Origin: Oceanobacillus jeddahensis
GTDB lineage: Bacteria > Bacillota > Bacilli > Bacillales > Amphibacillaceae
Length of the DNA stretch: 64,000 nt
Reading direction: 5' to 3'
Assembly (NCBI RefSeq): GCF_000750635.1
Contig: NZ_CCDM010000002.1
Span: 1,054,001 to 1,118,000 of the forward strand
Below are positions 18,680 through 27,395 of the stretch, piece after piece (position 1 is the first letter of the stretch; the number at the start of each line of letters is the position of its first letter). The notes beneath the pieces are model-generated. The model ran no database searches, had not been told where the DNA came from, and saw nothing but the letters and a program-made list of their open reading frames with translations. Position numbers and translations under genes: made by a program.

Positions 18680-19642
18680 ATGGGACACGATCACCATGGC
18701 CATGATCATACACATGGCGCAAATAAAAAGACATTATTAATTAGTTTTCTTGTTATTACAGTATTTATGATTGTAGAAGTAATTGGAGGATTGCTTACAA
18801 ATAGCTTAGCACTTTTAGCTGATGCTGGACATATGTTGAGTGATTCCATCTCTTTATTAATTGCTTTGATTGCTTTTAAATTAGGAGAGAAAACAGCGAA
18901 TTATGGAAAAACTTATGGATATAAACGTTTTGAAATATTAGCAGCAGTTATCAATGGAGCAACGTTACTTGGTGTTTCCATCTACATTTTTTATGAGGCT
19001 TATCAACGCTTGTTTGACCCGCCAGAAGTAGCTTCAACCGGTATGCTGATTATTGCTTCTATTGGTTTACTGGTAAATATTATTGTTGCCTTTATTATGT
19101 TACGGGGCGGAGATACCAAAGATAACTTGAATATGCGTGCAGCATTCTTGCATGTCTTGGGTGATTTATTAGGATCAGTTGGAGCAATCATCGCGGCACT
19201 TCTCATGATTTTCTTTAACTGGGCCTGGGCAGATACGGTAGCAAGTGTTCTTGTAGCATTGCTTATTTTACTCAGCGGATGGCGTGTAACCAAAGCTTCT
19301 TTTCATGTTTTAATGGAAGGAACACCTGCTAATGTGAATGTAGAAAAAGTTATTAATAGGATGAAAAGCGTAGGAGGTGTTCAAGGCATTCATGACTTAC
19401 ATGTCTGGAGTGTAACCAGTGGACAAAATGTACTTTCTTGTCATTTGACTGTAGATGGCCAGATGACTGTAGAAGAAAGTCAACATTTACTTCGTAAAAT
19501 AGAGCATGAGTTGGAACATGAAAATATTGGTCATGTTACGATTCAAGTAGAGACAGATAAACATCCTCACGAAGATTCGGTGCTGTGTCAAAAAGAGTAT
19601 GAAATAGAAGGTCATCATCACCATCATGGTCATAGTCACTAG
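18680..19642 (+). CDS. czcD: Cation diffusion facilitator, CzcD-type zinc exporter
   Basis: 320 residues from the ATG at 18680 (RBS GAAGGAGGT). His-rich N-terminal MGHDHHGHDHTHG and C-terminal HHHHHGHSH tails flank six membrane helices. The metal site is formed by LLADAGHMLSDS (helix 2) and HVLGDLLGS (helix 5), the HxxxD pairs of zinc CDFs. A cytoplasmic ferredoxin-like domain follows (HDLHVWSVTSGQ). It exports Zn, Co or Cd in exchange for protons. A strong terminator ends the unit, and the gene follows the ArsR-E2 pair, so ArsR control is likely. Confidence 0.93.
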   Translation: MGHDHHGHDHTHGANKKTLLISFLVITVFMIVEVIGGLLTNSLALLADAGHMLSDSISLLIALIAFKLGEKTANYGKTYGYKRFEILAAVINGATLLGVSIYIFYEAYQRLFDPPEVASTGMLIIASIGLLVNIIVAFIMLRGGDTKDNLNMRAAFLHVLGDLLGSVGAIIAALLMIFFNWAWADTVASVLVALLILLSGWRVTKASFHVLMEGTPANVNVEKVINRMKSVGGVQGIHDLHVWSVTSGQNVLSCHLTVDGQMTVEESQHLLRKIEHELEHENIGHVTIQVETDKHPHEDSVLCQKEYEIEGHHHHHGHSH

Positions 19643-19649
19643 AAACAAG

Positions 19650-19683
19650 AAAAAAGCTATGTTATTGCGACATAGCTTTTTTC
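19650..19683. terminator. Terminator after czcD
   Basis: AAAAAAGCTATGT and ACATAGCTTTTTT form a stem with A and T tracts on either side. Confidence 0.9.
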
Positions 19684-19734
19684 TAAGTAAAGTATTATAT
19701 TTTATATCATATTACTCCATGAATTGATATTTAA

Positions 19735-19751
19735 ATACTTTAAAGGGGTAT
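19735..19751. promoter_or_regulatory. CsoR-like box before the mini-ferredoxin
   Basis: ATACTTTAAAGGGGTAT has the same 17-bp layout as the boxes at 20091, 20540, 20834 and 21435. A TATAAT sits at its right. Confidence 0.6.
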
Positions 19752-19807
19752 AGTATAATAGAGAGGGCAGTCAATGTAGAAGAGAATGTGTAGAGGAAGG
19801 AAAAGAT

Positions 19808-19954
19808 ATGTTTTACATAGATCCAGACATTTGTATTGATTGTGGTGCATGTGAAGCAGTTTGTCCCGTTGAAGCCATTTATATGGAAGAAGAAGTACCG
19901 GAAAGTGAATATGAATATATCGCCTTAAACAGTAAATTCTTTGAAGGGAATTAA
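19808..19954 (+). CDS. Single-cluster 4Fe-4S mini-ferredoxin (48 residues)
   Basis: Reads MFYIDPDICIDCGACEAVCP and continues for 28 residues. CxxCxxCxxxCP binds one 4Fe-4S cluster. It corresponds to the C-terminal half of the 7Fe ferredoxins found in Bacillaceae; the N-terminal cluster domain is absent and the ATG falls where the second half begins. RBS GAGGAAGGA, promoter with TATAAT and a CsoR-like box are present, so expression looks intended. It may be a truncated remnant or a functional small ferredoxin induced by copper. Confidence 0.7.
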   Translation: MFYIDPDICIDCGACEAVCPVEAIYMEEEVPESEYEYIALNSKFFEGN

Positions 19955-19997
19955 GGTGTTTGTAGTAATCAATAGAAGCCGTAGGATATTTTCATTA

Positions 19998-20022
19998 CCA
20001 CAGTATCGAACTGTGGTTTTTT
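19998..20022 (+). terminator. Terminator after the mini-ferredoxin
   Basis: ACCACAGT and ACTGTGGT close a tetraloop-size loop, followed by six T. Confidence 0.85.
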
Positions 20023-20085
20023 ATTATTTATCATCAGCAGAGACATCATATTAGCTATTTCCCTATAATTTTTTATATCATAACA

Positions 20086-20115
20086 TTGACATACCTTATA
20101 GGGGTATGGTATATT
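20086..20115 (+). promoter_or_regulatory. csoR promoter with overlapping CsoR box
   Basis: TTGACA at 20086 and TATATT at 20110 are 18 bp apart. The box ATACCTTATAGGGGTAT (20091-20107) fills the spacer, so bound repressor would block the promoter. Confidence 0.75.
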
Positions 20116-20173
20116 GATAATGAGAATTTATTAGGAAAATCATTAAACTTGATGATAGGAGAGGAGAATCAAG

Positions 20174-20521
20174 ATGGAGAACACGTATGAACAAATGAAA
20201 TCAATAGAGCAAACGAAGATGTGTTGTGCTGATGGCGGTGAAGTAGTTAATACGCACATCTCAGACGAACTTCAGCGAAGTTTAATGAATCGCATGAGCA
20301 GGATTGAAGGTCAGGTTAGAGGTGTTAAGCGAATGATTGGTCAAAGTGTATATTGTGATGATATCTTAACTCAAATATCGGCCGTACAATCTGCAATGAA
20401 TGCTGTTTCACGACTGCTGTTGGAAAGTCATATAAATACTTGTGTGGTGGAAAGGTTAGAGCAGAAAGATCCAGAAATTGTTTCAGAATTCATGACAACC
20501 ATGTCAAAAATAATGAAATAA
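20174..20521 (+). CDS. csoR: Copper-sensing repressor CsoR
   Basis: 115 residues, DUF156 fold, with Cys61, His86 and Cys90 at Cu(I)-CsoR spacing (YCDDILTQISAVQ, ESHINTC). An additional Cys pair (MCC) in the N-terminal tail could help capture copper. It heads the copper cluster copZ-copZ-copZ-copA, and CsoR-like boxes stand before itself and most of these units, so it is the likely master repressor released by Cu(I). Confidence 0.92.
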   Translation: MENTYEQMKSIEQTKMCCADGGEVVNTHISDELQRSLMNRMSRIEGQVRGVKRMIGQSVYCDDILTQISAVQSAMNAVSRLLLESHINTCVVERLEQKDPEIVSEFMTTMSKIMK

Positions 20522-20533
20522 AAAATTTTATAC

Positions 20534-20564
20534 TTGACAATACCTATCCTAGGTATGGTAAAAT
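20534..20564 (+). promoter_or_regulatory. copZ-1 promoter with CsoR box
   Basis: TTGACA (20534) and TAAAAT (20559) are 19 bp apart, with ATACCTATCCTAGGTAT between. The long spacer is shared with the next copy. Confidence 0.7.
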
Positions 20565-20597
20565 GATTGTGTATTAAAAAATTAGGAGGTAATGTAA

Positions 20598-20804
20598 GTG
20601 GAAAATATAACACTAAATGTACAGGGAATGTCCTGCGGAAGTTGCGTTAACTCTATCGAAGGAAGCGTTGGTCAGTTAGATGGTGTTGAATCTGTGAAAG
20701 TTCACTTTCGAGATGGAAAGGTTGACGTAACTTTCAATACGGATAAGGTTAAATTAAAAGCTATCACTGATGTCATTGAAGAACAAGGCTACGATGTTGC
20801 CTAA
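20598..20804 (+). CDS. copZ: Copper chaperone CopZ, copy 1
   Basis: 68-residue HMA protein starting at GTG after TAGGAGGTAATG. MSCGSC is the Cu(I)-binding MxCxxC, in the usual ferredoxin-like fold. It hands Cu(I) to CopA and probably to CsoR. Own promoter with CsoR box. Very similar to copy 2, including the untranslated region, so the two arose by tandem duplication. Confidence 0.95.
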   Translation: MENITLNVQGMSCGSCVNSIEGSVGQLDGVESVKVHFRDGKVDVTFNTDKVKLKAITDVIEEQGYDVA

Positions 20805-20827
20805 ATAATGAAATAAAAATTTTACAC

Positions 20828-20858
20828 TCGACAATACCTATCCCGGGTATGGTAATAT
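20828..20858 (+). promoter_or_regulatory. copZ-2 promoter with CsoR box
   Basis: TCGACA and TAATAT are 19 bp apart around ATACCTATCCCGGGTAT (20834-20850), a near copy of the copZ-1 promoter. Confidence 0.7.
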
Positions 20859-20891
20859 AGATTTATATTAAAAAACTAGGAGGTAATGTAA

Positions 20892-21098
20892 ATGGAAAAT
20901 ATAACACTAAATGTAGAGGGAATGTCCTGCGGAAGTTGCGTTAACTCTATTGAAGGAAGTGTGGGGCAATTGGACGGCGTAGAATCTGTAAAAGTTCATT
21001 TTCAAGATGGAAGGGTCGATGTCAGTTTCCATACGGACAAAGTGAAATTAAAAGATATTACAGATGTTATTGAAGAACAAGGCTACAATGTAGCTTAA
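20892..21098 (+). CDS. copZ: Copper chaperone CopZ, copy 2
   Basis: 68 residues, MSCGSC metal site. It differs from copy 1 in only a handful of residues (for example DGRVDVSFHTDK for DGKVDVTFNTDK). ATG start with the same AGGAGGTAATG leader. Own promoter. Confidence 0.95.
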   Translation: MENITLNVEGMSCGSCVNSIEGSVGQLDGVESVKVHFQDGRVDVSFHTDKVKLKDITDVIEEQGYNVA

Positions 21099-21179
21099 GT
21101 ATAACAATACTTTTGGTTTATAAATATATAATCAGGTTATGATAACAAGAAAATATATGATTTTTAGGAGGAATTAGAA

Positions 21180-21386
21180 ATGGAAAATGTAACATTAAAC
21201 GTACAAGGCATGTCTTGTGGACATTGCATCAGTTCTATTGAAGGAAATGTCGGGGAGTTAAATGGGGTAGAATCTGTAAAAGTTCACTTGCAAGATGGAA
21301 AAGTGGATGTATCCTTTAATCCAAAACAAGTAGAATTAAAAGATATTAGGGAAGTTATTGAAGAACAAGGCTACGATGTTGCTTAA
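21180..21386 (+). CDS. copZ: Copper chaperone CopZ, copy 3
   Basis: 68 residues. The metal site is MSCGHC, with His in place of Ser beside the second Cys, which can alter copper affinity or exchange. It is more diverged than copies 1 and 2. No CsoR box lies directly upstream, so it may be read through from copZ-2. A strong terminator follows. Confidence 0.94.
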   Translation: MENVTLNVQGMSCGHCISSIEGNVGELNGVESVKVHLQDGKVDVSFNPKQVELKDIREVIEEQGYDVA

Positions 21387-21391
21387 CATGG

Positions 21392-21425
21392 GCGATCGTG
21401 CTTTTGTAGCACGATCGCCTTTTTG
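21392..21425 (+). terminator. Terminator after copZ-3
   Basis: GGCGATCGTGC and GCACGATCGCC, then TTTTT. Confidence 0.92.
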
Positions 21426-21434
21426 AAATCTATA

Positions 21435-21451
21435 ATACCCCTTGAAGGTAT
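21435..21451. promoter_or_regulatory. CsoR box before copA
   Basis: ATACCCCTTGAAGGTAT lies 21 bp before the copA start and overlaps a TATAAA element. Confidence 0.65.
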
Positions 21452-21471
21452 AAAAAAGAGGTGAAAATACG

Positions 21472-23898
21472 ATGGAAGCACAAAAAGAAGCAAGCTTGCA
21501 GATTCAAGGTATGACATGTGCTGCATGTGCCAATAAAATTGAAAAAGGTCTTAGTAAAATAGAAGGTGTGGCAGATGCAAATGTCAACTTTGCGATTGAA
21601 AAAACAAGAGTCATTTACGATCCAGAGAAAACAAACGTGCAAGCTTTTGAAGAAAAGATTGAAAAATTAGGTTATCACGTAAGACATGATAAAGAAACCT
21701 TTGATATATCAGGTATGACATGTGCCGCATGTGCAACCAAAATTGAAAAACGATTAAATAAAATGGAAGGTGTTTCTAACGCTACTGTTAACTTTGCTTT
21801 AGAAAACGTGGCTGTCGATTATGATCAGGGGCAGGTTACTGTCAACGATATGATCGAAACGGTGAAAAAACTAGGATACAGCCTAAAAATACAAACGTCC
21901 AAAGAAGAATCAGCAAGCAGTAAAGATGAAGAAATACGTCATCAGACAGGAAAATTCATCTTCTCTGCCATTCTAACATTTCCATTACTATGGACAATGG
22001 TGACACACTTTGAGTTTACGTCGTTTATTTATTCCCCGGATATGTTAATGAATCCGTGGGTGCAATTAGCATTAGCGGCTCCAGTTCAGTTTATCGTTGG
22101 AGCACAATTTTATAGAGGGGCATATAAAGCATTAAGAAATGGTAGTGCCAATATGGATGTTCTCGTTGCATTAGGTACATCTGTAGCTTTCTTCTATAGT
22201 ATTTTCCTTGGTTACGAGTGGCAGGTTCAAGGTCAAGTCGGAATGCCAGAACTTTATTTTGAAGCTGCAGCAGTAATTATCACGTTAATCATTCTTGGAA
22301 AATTGTTTGAAGTTCGTGCCAAAGGAAGAACAGGTCAGGCCATTCAGAAATTGCTTGGCATGCAGGCAAAAACGGCACGTGTTATAAGGAATGGTGAAGA
22401 GCAAGAAATAGCGATTGAAGAGGTTCTTGTCGGCGATACCGTTATGGTACGTCCTGGTGAAAAAATTCCTGTGGATGGTCAAATTGTGAAAGGTGAATCA
22501 GCAGTTGACGAATCCATGATTACTGGTGAAAGTATCCCTGTTGATAAAAAGACAGGTGATGCAGCGATTGGTTCAACTATTAACAAAAATGGAATGTTAA
22601 CGATTGAAGCGACGAAAGTTGGTAAAGATACAGCACTTTCTCAAATTGTGAAAGTCGTTGAAGAAGCACAAGGAAGTAAAGCAGATATTCAGCGTGTGGC
22701 TGACCGCGTGTCCGGGATATTCGTTCCAATTGTTGTATTGATAGCAATTGCAACTGCTCTCGTATGGTATTTTCTTGTCGCACCTGGTGATTTACGGGCT
22801 TCACTTGTTCCATTAATTTCTATACTTGTCATCGCTTGCCCGTGTGCCCTTGGTTTAGCGACACCGACATCTATTATGGCGGGTTCAGGAAGATCTGCAG
22901 AGTATGGAGTTTTGTTTAAAGGCGGAGAGTATTTAGAGAGTACTCGTACGTTGAATACGATTGTTTTAGATAAGACAGGAACGGTTACGAAAGGGGAGCC
23001 TGAATTAACAGACGTTCTACCAGAACAAGGATTTTCAGAGGAAGAAGTGCTTACCTTAGTAGCTTCTGCTGAAAACAGTTCGGAACACCCGCTTGCAGAG
23101 GCGATTGTAAAAGGAGCAAAAGAGCAGGGAATTACCGTAAAAGAACCTGATTCATTTGAAGCAATACCAGGCTATGGTATCCAGGCTTCTGTAGATGGAA
23201 AAATGATTTTTGTCGGTACAAGAAAGCTTATGAAGCGAGAAAATATCGACGTTTCTTCGATAGAAGATAGTATGGCAAAGCTTGAATCCGATGGAAAAAC
23301 TGCGATGTTAATAGGTTTGGAAAATCAATTGGCTGGTGTCATTGCGGTGGCAGATACCGTGAAAGATACTTCTAAAGCAGCCATTCAGAGAATGCACGAT
23401 TTGGGATTAGAAGTCATTATGCTGACAGGTGACAATCAGCGGACGGCCGATGCGATTGGAAAACAGGTAGGAATTGACCGTGTGATCGCAGAAGTCATTC
23501 CAGAACAAAAAGCAGATGAAATTAAGAACCTTCAATTAGAAGGTAAAAAAGTTGCCATGGTTGGTGATGGTGTCAATGATGCACCAGCACTAGCAGTTGC
23601 AGATATCGGGATGGCGATTGGTACAGGGACAGATGTAGCAATTGAAGCAGCAGATATTACCCTTATGCGTGGAGACTTGAACAGTGTAGCAGATAGTGTC
23701 TATTTAAGCTCAAGAACGATGCGTAATATCAAACAAAATCTGTTCTTCGCATTCTTTTATAATACGGCTGCGATTCCAGTTGCCGCTATTGGTTTACTCG
23801 CTCCATGGGTTGCCGGAGCAGCGATGGCAATGAGTTCCGTATCTGTTGTATTAAACGCCTTACGCTTACAAAGACTGAAACTAAGAGGAGGCCAATAA
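21472..23898 (+). CDS. copA: Copper-exporting P1B-type ATPase CopA
   Basis: 808 residues. Two N-terminal HMA domains with GMTCAAC (Cys16/Cys19 and Cys84/Cys87), eight membrane helices with Cys456-Pro457-Cys458 in [16 protein letters not shown] actuator loop, phosphorylated Asp500 in [11 protein letters not shown] motif [16 protein letters not shown], and the C-terminal [13 protein letters not shown] with Met/Ser of the P1B-1 (Cu+) class. It pumps Cu(I) out of the cytoplasm, loaded by the CopZ proteins upstream. The next gene starts 3 bp after its stop, so the two are co-transcribed. Confidence 0.97.
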   Translation: MEAQKEASLQIQGMTCAACANKIEKGLSKIEGVADANVNFAIEKTRVIYDPEKTNVQAFEEKIEKLGYHVRHDKETFDISGMTCAACATKIEKRLNKMEGVSNATVNFALENVAVDYDQGQVTVNDMIETVKKLGYSLKIQTSKEESASSKDEEIRHQTGKFIFSAILTFPLLWTMVTHFEFTSFIYSPDMLMNPWVQLALAAPVQFIVGAQFYRGAYKALRNGSANMDVLVALGTSVAFFYSIFLGYEWQVQGQVGMPELYFEAAAVIITLIILGKLFEVRAKGRTGQAIQKLLGMQAKTARVIRNGEEQEIAIEEVLVGDTVMVRPGEKIPVDGQIVKGESAVDESMITGESIPVDKKTGDAAIGSTINKNGMLTIEATKVGKDTALSQIVKVVEEAQGSKADIQRVADRVSGIFVPIVVLIAIATALVWYFLVAPGDLRASLVPLISILVIACPCALGLATPTSIMAGSGRSAEYGVLFKGGEYLESTRTLNTIVLDKTGTVTKGEPELTDVLPEQGFSEEEVLTLVASAENSSEHPLAEAIVKGAKEQGITVKEPDSFEAIPGYGIQASVDGKMIFVGTRKLMKRENIDVSSIEDSMAKLESDGKTAMLIGLENQLAGVIAVADTVKDTSKAAIQRMHDLGLEVIMLTGDNQRTADAIGKQVGIDRVIAEVIPEQKADEIKNLQLEGKKVAMVGDGVNDAPALAVADIGMAIGTGTDVAIEAADITLMRGDLNSVADSVYLSSRTMRNIKQNLFFAFFYNTAAIPVAAIGLLAPWVAGAAMAMSSVSVVLNALRLQRLKLRGGQ

Positions 23899-23901
23899 GA
23901 T

Positions 23902-24525
23902 ATGTCCATAAAAAAATGGGTTTCCATAGGTATCGTCTATGTAGTCGTTGTTTTTGCAGCTTATAGTGTTATCACGGGAGAAAATCCACTGGCTAGTGGT
24001 GGAATGGTGCATGATGAGCATTCCAGTGAAGAATCACAGGATCATGATGAACATGCACAAGAAGAGCATGAAGGGATGAACCATTCAGCAGAAGAGATGT
24101 CCAGTTCTGGAGAAGTGCCTCCAGAACTGGAGGTATCAGAAAATCCAATGTATGAAGTCGGCAGTGAAGCAATAATTAATGTTGATCATATGCCGGGAAT
24201 GACTGGAGCTGAGGCAGAAATTTCGGGTGCTTTTGATACTACTGTTTACACAGTATCTTATACTACAGATGATGGGCAGGAAGTCGAAGATCATAAATGG
24301 GTTATTCATGAAGAATTGGAAGACCCGGGAGAAGCCCCTTTAAATCCTGGTACGAAAGTTGTTTTAAAAACGGATCATATGGATGGCATGTATGGCGCTG
24401 AAGCAGAAATAGATTCAGCAGAAGATACCACTGTTTATATGGTGGACTTTGAAACAACCGACACTGGGGAAACTGTTCAATACCATAAATGGGTCACTGA
24501 AGATGAGTTATCACCAGTAGATTAA
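23902..24525 (+). CDS. Membrane-anchored DUF1541 (YdhK/CopL-like) copper-binding protein
   Basis: 207 residues. One N-terminal membrane segment (VSIGIVYVVVVFAAYSVIT) without a lipobox Cys, then a His/Glu/Met-rich linker (HDEHAQEEHEGMNH) and two DUF1541 repeats, each with DHMxGMxGAEAEI, TTVYxV and HKWV. DUF1541 occurs in the staphylococcal copper protein CopL and in Bacillus YdhK. It probably binds copper outside the cell surface. Three bases separate it from copA, and the start is at AAGATATG after AGAGGAGG. Confidence 0.88.
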   Translation: MSIKKWVSIGIVYVVVVFAAYSVITGENPLASGGMVHDEHSSEESQDHDEHAQEEHEGMNHSAEEMSSSGEVPPELEVSENPMYEVGSEAIINVDHMPGMTGAEAEISGAFDTTVYTVSYTTDDGQEVEDHKWVIHEELEDPGEAPLNPGTKVVLKTDHMDGMYGAEAEIDSAEDTTVYMVDFETTDTGETVQYHKWVTEDELSPVD

Positions 24526-24574
24526 GATATCATGAGAGTTTTTGAATTTGTAAAAATATTAGGAGGAGATAGAA

Positions 24575-25261
24575 ATGAATCATAATGAGCACAATCATCA
24601 TCACCACCATCACCATAATCATCAAGGTGAATCAGAAGTAAAAGCAAATGTAACGTACAATGATGAAGTAGTTTCTATTGAATTGGAAGATCAAGAAGGG
24701 GCAGCACCTAAACTGGCGATTGAACATGAAAAAGAAATGCACTTTATTATGGTTTCAAATGATTTAGAAGAATATTATCATTTGCATCCTGAAAAACAAA
24801 AAGATGGATTGTATACAGTGAATCAATCTTTAAATGATGGTACCTATCAGGCTTTCGTAGATATTGTACCAGAAGGAAAAGCGTATCAACCGGTTCCTAA
24901 TACAGTGCAAGTTGGAACAAACGAAACAGGTAAAGCAAACTTAGAGAGTGAGGATAATTGGACCAAAGAAATGGATGGTTATACCGTTACTTTAGAAGAT
25001 GTGGAAGCGAAAGTTGGCGAAGAGGTTCCTTTAATCTTTGATGCACATGGAGAAACACCTGATCCTTATTTAGGAGCCTTAGGCCACGTCGTTATTTTGG
25101 ATGAGAATGCGGAGCAGTATATTCATGTTCATCCGGATTCAGACGATACAACGACTTTTAGTGCTCATTTTCCAGAGCCGGGAATGTATAAAATTTGGGG
25201 AGAGTTTAAGTTTGGTGATGATGTACACATCTATTCATTCATTATAGAAGTAACAGAATAA
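24575..25261 (+). CDS. His-rich two-repeat protein of unknown function in the copper operon
   Basis: 228 residues. A short N-terminal tail of almost pure His/Asn (MNHNEHNHHHHHHHNHQGES) precedes two related beta-rich halves, each holding a YxHxHP motif (EYYHLHPE; QYIHVHPD) followed by a GMYKIWGEF/GTYQAFVDI strand. No signal peptide, so it should be cytosolic. The fold looks like a YtkA/cupredoxin-type Ig domain, but this is only a guess. The His pairs suggest metal binding; position behind copA and the DUF1541 gene suggests copper. Confidence 0.75.
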   Translation: MNHNEHNHHHHHHHNHQGESEVKANVTYNDEVVSIELEDQEGAAPKLAIEHEKEMHFIMVSNDLEEYYHLHPEKQKDGLYTVNQSLNDGTYQAFVDIVPEGKAYQPVPNTVQVGTNETGKANLESEDNWTKEMDGYTVTLEDVEAKVGEEVPLIFDAHGETPDPYLGALGHVVILDENAEQYIHVHPDSDDTTTFSAHFPEPGMYKIWGEFKFGDDVHIYSFIIEVTE

Positions 25262-25299
25262 ACCAACTTAAGATAACCGAAAGGAGGTATATTTCTAAC

Positions 25300-25578
25300 A
25301 TGTCAAACTATCATTTAGAAATTTACACAAGACCTACTTGTTCGGATTGCCAAGACTTGAAAAAGTTTTTAGAAAAATATCAAATTCAGCATAAACAATA
25401 TGATTTAGAGAAACAGCCTGTGAAAGAAAATGAATTGAAAAATCGAACAGGAAATCGAATTGTACCTGGTATTGTTTTCTCCGAGCCATCTTTTTTAGGA
25501 CTGCACAAAAGGGTAAAAAGCATGACGGGGTTTGAACAGAATAAGGAAGAAATTAAGAAGCTTTTAGAAGTTAGTTGA
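25300..25578 (+). CDS. Glutaredoxin-like thiol protein
   Basis: 92 residues, thioredoxin fold with active site TRPTCSDC (Cys14, Cys17) in place of CPYC, and the cis-Pro region NRIVPGIVF. The SD is AAAGGAGGT. Could reduce disulfides or handle Cu(I), given its place in the copper cluster. Confidence 0.82.
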   Translation: MSNYHLEIYTRPTCSDCQDLKKFLEKYQIQHKQYDLEKQPVKENELKNRTGNRIVPGIVFSEPSFLGLHKRVKSMTGFEQNKEEIKKLLEVS

Positions 25579-25650
25579 TGCGTATTCCACCTTAATAAAG
25601 CTGTTCCGATTTTTTCTTGATAACTTCCTATATGAAGGAGGTGATCTAAA

Positions 25651-25746
25651 ATGGCAGAAACTTCGTGCTCTTGCTGCACACCAAAGCAATCAGAGAAGAC
25701 AGAAAACGTAAAGAATAATCAGCCAAAAGAATCTGTTAAAAAGTAG
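25651..25746 (+). CDS. 31-residue Cys-rich peptide (CSCC)
   Basis: MAETSCSCCTPKQSEKTENV followed by a Lys/Asn-rich tail. It has a near-perfect SD (GAAGGAGGTGATC) 6 bp before the ATG, so translation is very likely in spite of its size. Three Cys in four residues at the N-terminus and a charged tail suggest a small metal-binding or chaperone peptide. Its place between the glutaredoxin-like gene and a terminator puts it in the copper operon. No family recognised. Confidence 0.7.
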   Translation: MAETSCSCCTPKQSEKTENVKNNQPKESVKK

Positions 25747-25830
25747 TGTAAAGATAATGTTTTCCTAGATCTGTATAGATTTAACCCCTTAAATCAAATA
25801 CGAACTGAAAATTAGGAAACTTTGAATTTG

Positions 25831-25874
25831 ACATTCAGCGGGGGAAGATTCTTCCTCCACTGAATGTAATTTTA
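25831..25874 (+). terminator. Terminator ending the copper operon
   Basis: ACATTCAG...CTGAATGT with an inner GGAAGA/TCTTCC stem, then AATTTTAT. Confidence 0.85.
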
Positions 25875-25911
25875 TAAATATACTCTAATTTATCAAAATA
25901 AGAGGTGAATT

Positions 25912-26838
25912 ATGTATAAATCAGTTGTTTTAGGAACTGGACCAGCAGGATTGACTTCCGCTATTTATTTAGCGAGAGCAAATATGAAACCACTTGTTCT
26001 GGAAGGCCCTGAACCAGGTGGACAGTTAACACTCACCATGGATGTTGAAAATTATCCTGGTTTCTCTAATCCCATTATGGGGCCTGAATTGATAGAGACG
26101 ATGCGTCAGCAAGCAAAACGATTTGGTGCTGTATTTGAGACTGGCTGGGTAAAAAGTGTAGATTTCTCAGAGCGCCCTTTTCAATTAAAGGTCGATAGTC
26201 TCGGAGAAATTGAAACGGAAGCACTCATTCTATCTACAGGAGCCACCGCTAAAATGTTGCATATTCCAGGCGAAGCAGAAAACTTTGGACGCGGGATTAG
26301 TACTTGTGCAACATGTGATGGATTCTTTTTCCGTGATAAAAAAGTGATTGTGGTCGGTGGAGGAGATTCTGCTATGGAAGAGGCACTGTTTCTAACCAAA
26401 TTTGCCAAAGAAGTTCAAATAGTGCATCGAAGAGATCAATTACGAGCTTCTAAAATCATGCAAGAACGGGCGATGAAAAATAAAAAAATATCTTGGAGCT
26501 TTAACCGTACACCTATTGAGGTTATATCAGATGGTAAACAAGTAACAGCTTTGAAGGTGCGGCACAATGAGACTGGGGAAGAGTCGTTAAAAGGAACAGA
26601 TGGGATATTCCTGGCCATTGGGCATATTCCCAATACAGCATTTTTACAAGGTGAAATAGACTTAACCGAAAATGATTATATCAAGGTAGACCCGGGAACA
26701 ACAAAAACGAATATACCTGGTGTATTTGCAGCGGGGGATGTTCAAGATGAGAAATATAGGCAGGCAGTAACCGCAGCTGGAAGTGGATGTATGGCTGCGA
26801 TTGACGCAGAAAGATTTATAGAAGCAAATCCGTTATAA
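25912..26838 (+). CDS. trxB: Thioredoxin reductase
   Basis: 308 residues. FAD motif GTGPAGLTSAIYLARA, redox site CATC (Cys132, Cys135), NADPH motif GGGDSAMEEA with HRRDQLRAS, and C-terminal FAD motif AAGDVQD. It reduces thioredoxin with NADPH. It differs from a housekeeping TrxB by context: it lies directly behind the copper operon and before an unusual thioredoxin, so a paralogue dedicated to metal or thiol stress is likely. Confidence 0.93.
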   Translation: MYKSVVLGTGPAGLTSAIYLARANMKPLVLEGPEPGGQLTLTMDVENYPGFSNPIMGPELIETMRQQAKRFGAVFETGWVKSVDFSERPFQLKVDSLGEIETEALILSTGATAKMLHIPGEAENFGRGISTCATCDGFFFRDKKVIVVGGGDSAMEEALFLTKFAKEVQIVHRRDQLRASKIMQERAMKNKKISWSFNRTPIEVISDGKQVTALKVRHNETGEESLKGTDGIFLAIGHIPNTAFLQGEIDLTENDYIKVDPGTTKTNIPGVFAAGDVQDEKYRQAVTAAGSGCMAAIDAERFIEANPL

Positions 26839-27001
26839 ACATTAGGAGATTAAGCTCTCAACTCGTATTTAAAGAAGTCGATGTAACTGCAACCTATATA
26901 GATTCTTGGATTGACCATGGAGGGGCTGCAAAAAAATAATAAAAATGAGTCGTGAAGTTGGAATTTCACTTAGAAAGTAATTTTCAAAGGAGGAATTGCA
27001 A

Positions 27002-27316
27002 ATGCTAAAAGAGTTAAAGACTAACGAATTTGAAATGTTGGTTAAAAATGAAGATAAGCCAGTCGTCCTGAAATTCACTGCTGGTTGGTGCCCAGGTTGC
27101 CAACAACTAGGACCGATTATTGACAAGGTAGCAGAAGATCTTGAAGATGTGGTGTTCTATAGTGTGGACGTGGATAACTCATTAGATTTTGCTCAGAAAC
27201 AATATGGGATTATGAGTATTCCAACCTTAGTCCTTTTGAAAGAAGGAGAAGAAATCGATCGGATTACAGCACCTGAACCGACGGAGGATGCTATTCGAAA
27301 TTTTGCTACACAGTAA
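27002..27316 (+). CDS. Thioredoxin with atypical CPGC active site
   Basis: 104 residues from the ATG at 27002 (RBS AAAGGAGG). The active site reads WCPGC (Cys30, Cys33) rather than WCGPC; swapping Gly and Pro should change its redox potential. cis-Pro is in GIMSIPTLVLL. Probably reduced by the reductase encoded 160 bp upstream. Confidence 0.88.
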   Translation: MLKELKTNEFEMLVKNEDKPVVLKFTAGWCPGCQQLGPIIDKVAEDLEDVVFYSVDVDNSLDFAQKQYGIMSIPTLVLLKEGEEIDRITAPEPTEDAIRNFATQ

Positions 27317-27395
27317 TTTTAAAGTTATAAGTAAATGAAATGTGGCAGCCCTAACTTTTCTTCTTTTTATGAGAAGAATTTACTTCAACAAAACT

